Assembly: GCA_029260395.1 (NCBI GenBank)
Contig: JAJDDJ010000009.1
Location: 1-64,000 of the forward strand
Reading direction: 5' to 3'
Source of the DNA: Phycisphaerales bacterium
GTDB taxonomy: Bacteria; Planctomycetota; Phycisphaerae; Phycisphaerales; UBA1924
DNA: 64,000 nt
This document shows positions 60,801 through 64,000 of the stretch, one piece after another (the first letter of the stretch is position 1; the number at the start of each line of letters is the position of its first letter). The notes under the pieces were generated by a model. The model saw only the letters and a program-made list of their open reading frames with translations. It was not told the origin of the DNA and ran no database searches. A program made the position numbers and the translations under genes.

Positions 60801-61360
60801 CAGAGGTCGGCGTGCTCACCAGCTACAACTCCGATTCCGACGAGCTCGCCCGCCGCATGAACGCCGAGGCCGCCAAGGCCTTTAAATACGCCGACGGCAC
60901 GCTCACCAAGCAACAGGCCCTCGCGTTTGTCACCATCAACCCCGCGATTCAGCTCGGCATCGACAGCCGCGTCGGAACCATCGAAGTTGGCAAGGACGCA
61001 GACCTGGCCGTCTGGACCCGCGACCCGCTCAACACCTTCACCCGATGCTCCGCGGCGTACATCGACGGCCGCGCCTACTTCAGCAGAGATCGCGACCGCG
61101 AGCTGACCGCCGCCAACGCGGCCCACCGCACGCGCATCATCCAAGCTCTCCTCGGCAAGCCCACCGACGACCCCAAGACCGAGCCCGCCGAGGCGCCCGA
61201 GGGCGAACTCGCGTCCTCATTCCAAAGCAACCCCGAGGCCGACGCGCTCCGCGATGCGACGCTCGACCTCATCCGTCTGGGCAAAGAGCCCACCGACCAC
61301 CAGTGCGGCGACTGCGGCAGCACCCACCTCCACCTCTCCAACGTGAACGGAGACCACTAA
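57857..61360 (+). CDS. Large exported amidohydrolase with a degenerate N-terminal copy
   Basis: The 1167-residue precursor has a signal peptide (MLRHTCLSFVAVAMTIGTAG). It contains two amidohydrolase units. The first (about residues 40-430) has YAGFIDAHQPVDA where GLIDxHxH is expected, so its metal site is degenerate. A beta-rich linker follows (about 445-690). The second (from about 700) has TPGLIDAHSHTGI with HSH intact, plus ERLIHCHSYRQDEI and later sites, so it is the active half, perhaps an imidazolonepropionase- or dipeptidase-like hydrolase of the periplasm. A shorter homologue follows after three bases. Confidence 0.85.
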   Translation: MLRHTCLSFVAVAMTIGTAGIAAAQVSQTSPLNPPPNGPRKTSPGATVLIADHVHVRPGADAVRAAIVLEDGAIKSVVTNPGDREWPNSLVHQLGDAHVYAGFIDAHQPVDADSPDADGPGAHWSEHVMPQRRAVDGSMLSESAKNKLRGLGFTAAAVAPKGGIFAGRSAVVSLAPEEGDRSERTSTVYLPDAYHTLSLTSSGWGSRSYPTSQMGAISMIRQTLSDADYLKKDKAAKGTANCLLDLSSHSNLPLVFRTNDELETLRAAKIADEFNRPLMAIGTGTEFRRLEAIAALRDRPGFALVVPLTIPEEPDVSTVGRAEDTDLRTLMTWEQAPTNPRRLHDAGLKVALTASEMRDGESFTKNLTHAMQLGLTGEAAHAMLTTTPAEILGLSGSLGTIEQGKRANLVVATGDLFDARARSAKKDAPRVLDVWIDGGRSVVSMPDAPTVDGTWLLTVGDFFELDMAIDEDKITFTETNDDGSTTTSKARNAKFGPEGTVAFLYDNPEDEGDNGAYIMTGVLNAGGSITGSGIHPSGRTFTWNATTKETDPSEAKQPDAAKTLPGHWNALLSGQFQLGVEITKDKDDWSAAITETLPDGTVVRQDNTSATFVDDELSIAFDHAPFGDAGLFTLVARADGDDTLAGTGSTNSGRAFEWTADRAFAVHVPPAELPGYPFGAYASKELPPQDRVLFRSATIWTMAEDGIIEEADLLIENGKIAYVGPSKDWVFKAGEEPTILTMRGRRGPGTHITPGLIDAHSHTGISRGVNEAGQAVTSEVRISDVTDPDDINWYRQLAGGVTTVNSMHGSANPIGGQTQTNKVRWGVATSDGMHFEDAKPGIKFALGENVKQSNWGDDFKTRYPQTRMGVETIMRDRFNVAREYAAKGNSVRRDLELDALVEILNGERLIHCHSYRQDEILMLCNIAGDYGFKIGTFQHGLEVYKVAEHVKEHAIGASIFSDWWAYKVEVQDANAYAGPLQAEVGVLTSYNSDSDELARRMNAEAAKAFKYADGTLTKQQALAFVTINPAIQLGIDSRVGTIEVGKDADLAVWTRDPLNTFTRCSAAYIDGRAYFSRDRDRELTAANAAHRTRIIQALLGKPTDDPKTEPAEAPEGELASSFQSNPEADALRDATLDLIRLGKEPTDHQCGDCGSTHLHLSNVNGDH

Positions 61361-61363
61361 GCC

Positions 61364-62797
61364 ATGAGCATCTTCACCCTTCGTTCGCTCGCGCTCGCCG
61401 CCGTCGCACTGCTCGCATCCGCTGCCGGTGCCCAGGACCTCGGCATCAGCGCGCCGCCCGCTCACAAGCCCGTCGTCATCGCCGGTGCCACCATCCACAC
61501 CGTCTCGGGTGAAACCATCAGAAACGGTACGGTCGTCTTTGAGGACGGCGTCATCACCGCGGTCCTTCCCGAGAACCAGCAGATCGCCCTCCAGGTCGAG
61601 CCCCGCACCATCGAGGCTCAGGGCCTGCACGTCTACCCCGGGCTCATCAGCCCCGACACCCGCATCGGTCTCACCGAGATCGGCGCGGTCCGCGCCACGC
61701 ACGACTACGCCGAGACCGCCGCCATAACCCCGGAGGTCATCGCAGCGACCGCCGTCAACCCAGACACGACGCTCATCCCCGTCACCCGCTCCAACGGCGT
61801 GCTCACCGCAGCGGTGCTCCCGGGCGGCTCGGTCTCCATCTTCGGCTCCATCCAGAGCGGGCTTATCCCGGGCACCGCCTCGGTCATCCGCCTCGACGGC
61901 TGGACCACCGACGACCTCGCGATCCTGCCCAGAGCGGGCCTGGTCGTCAACGTGCCCTCGCTCCGCACCCGCAAGGCCTCATGGATGAACCGCACCAAGG
62001 ACGATCAGCAGGACGCGATCGACCGCGCCCTGCGCACCATCGATGACTACTTCACCGCCGCCGCCGTCTACGCCCAGTCAAACCCCGCCGAGATCGACAT
62101 CCGTTTCGAGGCAGCTCGCATGGTCCTGCCCTCTGCCGCAGACTCCGAGACCGGCCAACGGCCCGTGTTCTTCCGCGCCGCCGACCACGACCAGATCACC
62201 TGGGCGCTTCAGTTCGCCGCTCGCCACGGGCTCAAACCCGTCCTCGTCGGCGCGCGCGATGCCCACCTCTCGGCCGATCTCATCAAGGAACTCAACGCAG
62301 GCGTCATCCTCGATACCGCCCTGACCATGCCCAAGCGGGATGACTCGCCCATCGACGACAACTATGGCGCGCCCGCTCGGCTCGCCAGAGCCGGAGTCAA
62401 GTTCGCTTTAGCCACCGGTGACCGCGACGCCAACGAACGCAACCTGCCCTACTCAGCCTCGCTCGCGGTTGCCTACGGCCTTCGCTCCGACCGAGCCCTG
62501 CGTGCCGTCACGCTCGACGCCGCCCAGACGCTCGGCATCAACGACCTGGGCGCGATCGAAACCGGCTACCGCGCCACCCTGCTCATCACCGACGGAAACC
62601 CCCTCCAAGCCAGCACCACCATCCACCACGCCTTCATTGATGGACGCGAGATCGACCTCGCCAACAAGCAGACCGTCCTTCGCGACAAGTACCGCGAGAA
62701 GTACCGCCAGCTCGGGCTGCTTGAGAGCGAACCCAACCATGGGGCCGATGCCCAAGCCGATGATCAAGCTGGCGAAGACGAACAAGACGACGACTAA
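61364..62797 (+). CDS. Exported amidohydrolase-like protein lacking the HxH motif
   Basis: The 477-residue precursor has a signal peptide (SIFTLRSLALAAVALLASAA). It follows the amidohydrolase fold: HKPVVIAGATIHTVSGETI, then VYPGLISPDTRIGL where the usual Asp-x-His-x-His is missing, and a late RATLLITDGNPL. The metal-binding site thus looks lost, as in the N-terminal half of its neighbour. It starts three bases after that gene, so the two form an operon and may act as a catalytic and a non-catalytic subunit. Confidence 0.82.
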   Translation: MSIFTLRSLALAAVALLASAAGAQDLGISAPPAHKPVVIAGATIHTVSGETIRNGTVVFEDGVITAVLPENQQIALQVEPRTIEAQGLHVYPGLISPDTRIGLTEIGAVRATHDYAETAAITPEVIAATAVNPDTTLIPVTRSNGVLTAAVLPGGSVSIFGSIQSGLIPGTASVIRLDGWTTDDLAILPRAGLVVNVPSLRTRKASWMNRTKDDQQDAIDRALRTIDDYFTAAAVYAQSNPAEIDIRFEAARMVLPSAADSETGQRPVFFRAADHDQITWALQFAARHGLKPVLVGARDAHLSADLIKELNAGVILDTALTMPKRDDSPIDDNYGAPARLARAGVKFALATGDRDANERNLPYSASLAVAYGLRSDRALRAVTLDAAQTLGINDLGAIETGYRATLLITDGNPLQASTTIHHAFIDGREIDLANKQTVLRDKYREKYRQLGLLESEPNHGADAQADDQAGEDEQDDD

Positions 62798-62806
62798 ACC
62801 GGCGGA

Positions 62807-63400
62807 TCACGACTCCAAACGGAACGTGTCCCACAGCTCAAGTTCGTCCCCGCTCTCGCCACGTGTGCGGAACATCGCGCGGAACACCATGGTGTTCTTA
62901 ATACCCTCGGCGCTACCTCCCGCACGCCGCTGCTCGGACCGCTGAGCCATCGGCACCGCCCGCAAGGGCAGCCCCCCGAGCTGCACGCGGTACGTCCGCG
63001 TCACCGGATCGAACAGCGCCGAGTTCACGCTCGCGTCGGTCAGGTCGATGTCCCACCGCGCCTCGTGGTCCGAGACACTTCCCGGCCGCCCCTCGGGCTC
63101 CAGGTACACCGTCAGCCACCCGACCGCCTTGACCGGGTCGCCCCAGCGGTCCTGCAACTCCACAAACAACAACAACCAGGGCTCGCCCTCGGCATCAAGC
63201 TGCAATTGCGTCAGCGGAAAGATCGACACCGAGGCCGGCGCAAACGGCTTGATCGCCGCGCTCGAAGCCACTGGCCCAGCGGGCCCGCCAGTTCCGCGAA
63301 CGACCGCTGGATCAGTCCCCGCACAGCCCGCGAGCCCCATCGCCGCAGCCAGCATCACAACCCCACTCCGCTGCATCGTCCTGTCGTATCGCGTTCTCAT
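62807..63400 (-). CDS. Lipoprotein of unknown function
   Basis: The 197-residue precursor has a lipobox in MLAAAMGLAGCAG (Cys near residue 26), so it is probably lipid-anchored. The mature part is beta-rich with WLLLFVELQDRWGDPV and WDIDLTDASVNSALFD and shows no recognised family. The TAGACT box six bases from ATG 63400 gives it its own promoter although the phage-like gene ends 17 bases upstream. Confidence 0.7.
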   Translation of the reverse strand: MRTRYDRTMQRSGVVMLAAAMGLAGCAGTDPAVVRGTGGPAGPVASSAAIKPFAPASVSIFPLTQLQLDAEGEPWLLLFVELQDRWGDPVKAVGWLTVYLEPEGRPGSVSDHEARWDIDLTDASVNSALFDPVTRTYRVQLGGLPLRAVPMAQRSEQRRAGGSAEGIKNTMVFRAMFRTRGESGDELELWDTFRLES

Positions 63401-63412
63401 GGCGAGAGTCTA
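63401..63412 (-). promoter_or_regulatory. Leaderless-type -10 element (TAGACT)
   Basis: TAGACT at 63412-63407 is six bases before ATG 63400. Confidence 0.55.
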
Positions 63413-63417
63413 CCGCC

Positions 63418-63681
63418 TCACCCCTGCCGGCTGCTGCCCGCCCTGAACGCCGCGATCAGCTCACGCTGCACAATCTCCAGCGCGGTCATCGCCCGCGTAT
63501 TCGCCCGCACCGTATCAAGGAGAGCTCCCAGCGCCGAGCGGTCCTCCACCAGCCGCCGATGCGCTTCGCTCAGCTCGCGCTCCTTGACGCCAGCCGACCG
63601 ACGCTCGCTGAGCCACATCCAGCCCACCAAGCCCGCCACACCGAACTGCGCCAGCGCTGCCGCCAGTTCCGCCTCGATCAT
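63418..63681 (-). CDS. Small membrane coiled-coil protein of a phage-like cluster
   Basis: The 87-residue protein has one hydrophobic segment (AALAQFGVAGLVGWMWL, about 7-23) and a charged helical tail (ERELSEAHRRLVEDR). Size and layout resemble small phage holin/XhlA-like membrane proteins, but no clear family match is visible. Its ATG overlaps the stop of the upstream tail-like gene (ATGA) and GGGGAGGAG precedes it, so the pair is coupled. Confidence 0.6.
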   Translation of the reverse strand: MIEAELAAALAQFGVAGLVGWMWLSERRSAGVKERELSEAHRRLVEDRSALGALLDTVRANTRAMTALEIVQRELIAAFRAGSSRQG

Positions 63682-64000
63682 GGCTCCTCCCCACCGGTGC
63701 TCACTCCTCGGTCCGGCGCGCTCAACTCCAGTTGCAGAAACCGCCGGAACGTCGCCACATACCCGAGCGAAACAACCCGCCCCCGATCCACCGTCTCCTG
63801 CTCCTCGTACCGGATGAACGACATCTCCGTCCAGCTCCTTGCGTGCAGATCAACCAGTGTGCCCGGCGTGGGAAGCGTCTCGAACGCTCCCACAATCGCG
63901 TCGCGCACCGCCCACAGCGCCGCGTCAGTCGCCGCCACAAGCCGCCCCGTCACGAGCACATCAAGCTCGAGCAGCCCGTACGGGTACGTCCCCGGCCCCG
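63678..64000 (-). CDS. Phage tail-completion-like protein, partial (runs off the window)
   Basis: The frame is open to the right edge, so the true start lies beyond 64000. The visible part begins TYPYGLLELDVLVTGRLVAA, then TLVDLHARSW and SLGYVATFRRFLQLEL. The order of short beta-strand segments and length resemble phage tail-terminator or minor tail proteins. It is the only other phage-like gene besides the terminase locus at 36.9-41.7 kb. Confidence is limited because no catalytic motif defines the family and the gene is incomplete. Confidence 0.45.
   Translation of the reverse strand, partial: GPGTYPYGLLELDVLVTGRLVAATDAALWAVRDAIVGAFETLPTPGTLVDLHARSWTEMSFIRYEEQETVDRGRVVSLGYVATFRRFLQLELSAPDRGVSTGGEEP

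Noticed and set aside
59588-61144. 518-codon minus-strand frame over the amidohydrolase
   Set aside because: Val/Asp/Gly-rich shadow with no recognisable domain.

Overview
The window is high-GC chromosomal DNA that looks like a marine planctomycete of the class Phycisphaerae. The signs are PEP-CTERM-like C-termini ending in arginine runs, secreted proteins ending in Asp-rich dockerin-like repeats that finish in GPCP, an unusually long SecE, and a tRNA-tuf-rpmG-tRNA-secE-nusG operon. This placement is inferred from the genes, not from a marker tree.

Layout. 1-12 kb: a DUF4238 gene, a methyltransferase, a WaaP-like kinase, a glycosyltransferase fused in frame to a DEAD-box helicase, an M42-type peptidase and a 1634-residue AsmA-like protein. 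12-17.3 kb: translation/secretion operon (tRNA-Thr, tuf, rpmG, tRNA-Trp, secE, nusG) and a Ycf46-like AAA ATPase. 17.5-36.9 kb: secreted proteins (metzincin protease, subtilase with P domain, M60/TCAF-like peptidase, animal-type haem peroxidase, EF-hand hydrolase), a UbiA prenyltransferase, a GbsR-like regulator, a PLP enzyme, a lone nuoF, ferredoxin and small membrane proteins. 36.9-41.7 kb: a phage-derived locus with a large terminase and, upstream of it, a tightly overlapping leftward operon of a small protein, a GNAT, an ABC-type ATPase and a double-HTH protein, divergent from a CI/LexA-like repressor, with a 24-bp perfect palindrome between them. 42-63.4 kb: metG, fluC, dockerin-tailed proteins, two ECF sigma/anti-sigma pairs, hisS, a thioredoxin-like protein, an O-methyltransferase, a RibBX-like protein, a phosphofructokinase and a two-gene amidohydrolase unit. 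63.4-64 kb: the edge of a second phage-like cluster with a tail-completion-like gene and a small membrane coiled-coil protein.

The most promising systems are (1) the repressor-controlled packaging locus with separate ABC-ATPase and GNAT genes, possibly linked to the second phage-like patch at the right edge as a fragmented domesticated phage or gene-transfer-agent-like element; and (2) a strikingly regular promoter layout: at least 14 genes have a TANNNT hexamer ending 5-7 nt before the start codon and no Shine-Dalgarno sequence, as expected for leaderless mRNAs. No CRISPR array, rRNA or intact insertion sequence was seen.
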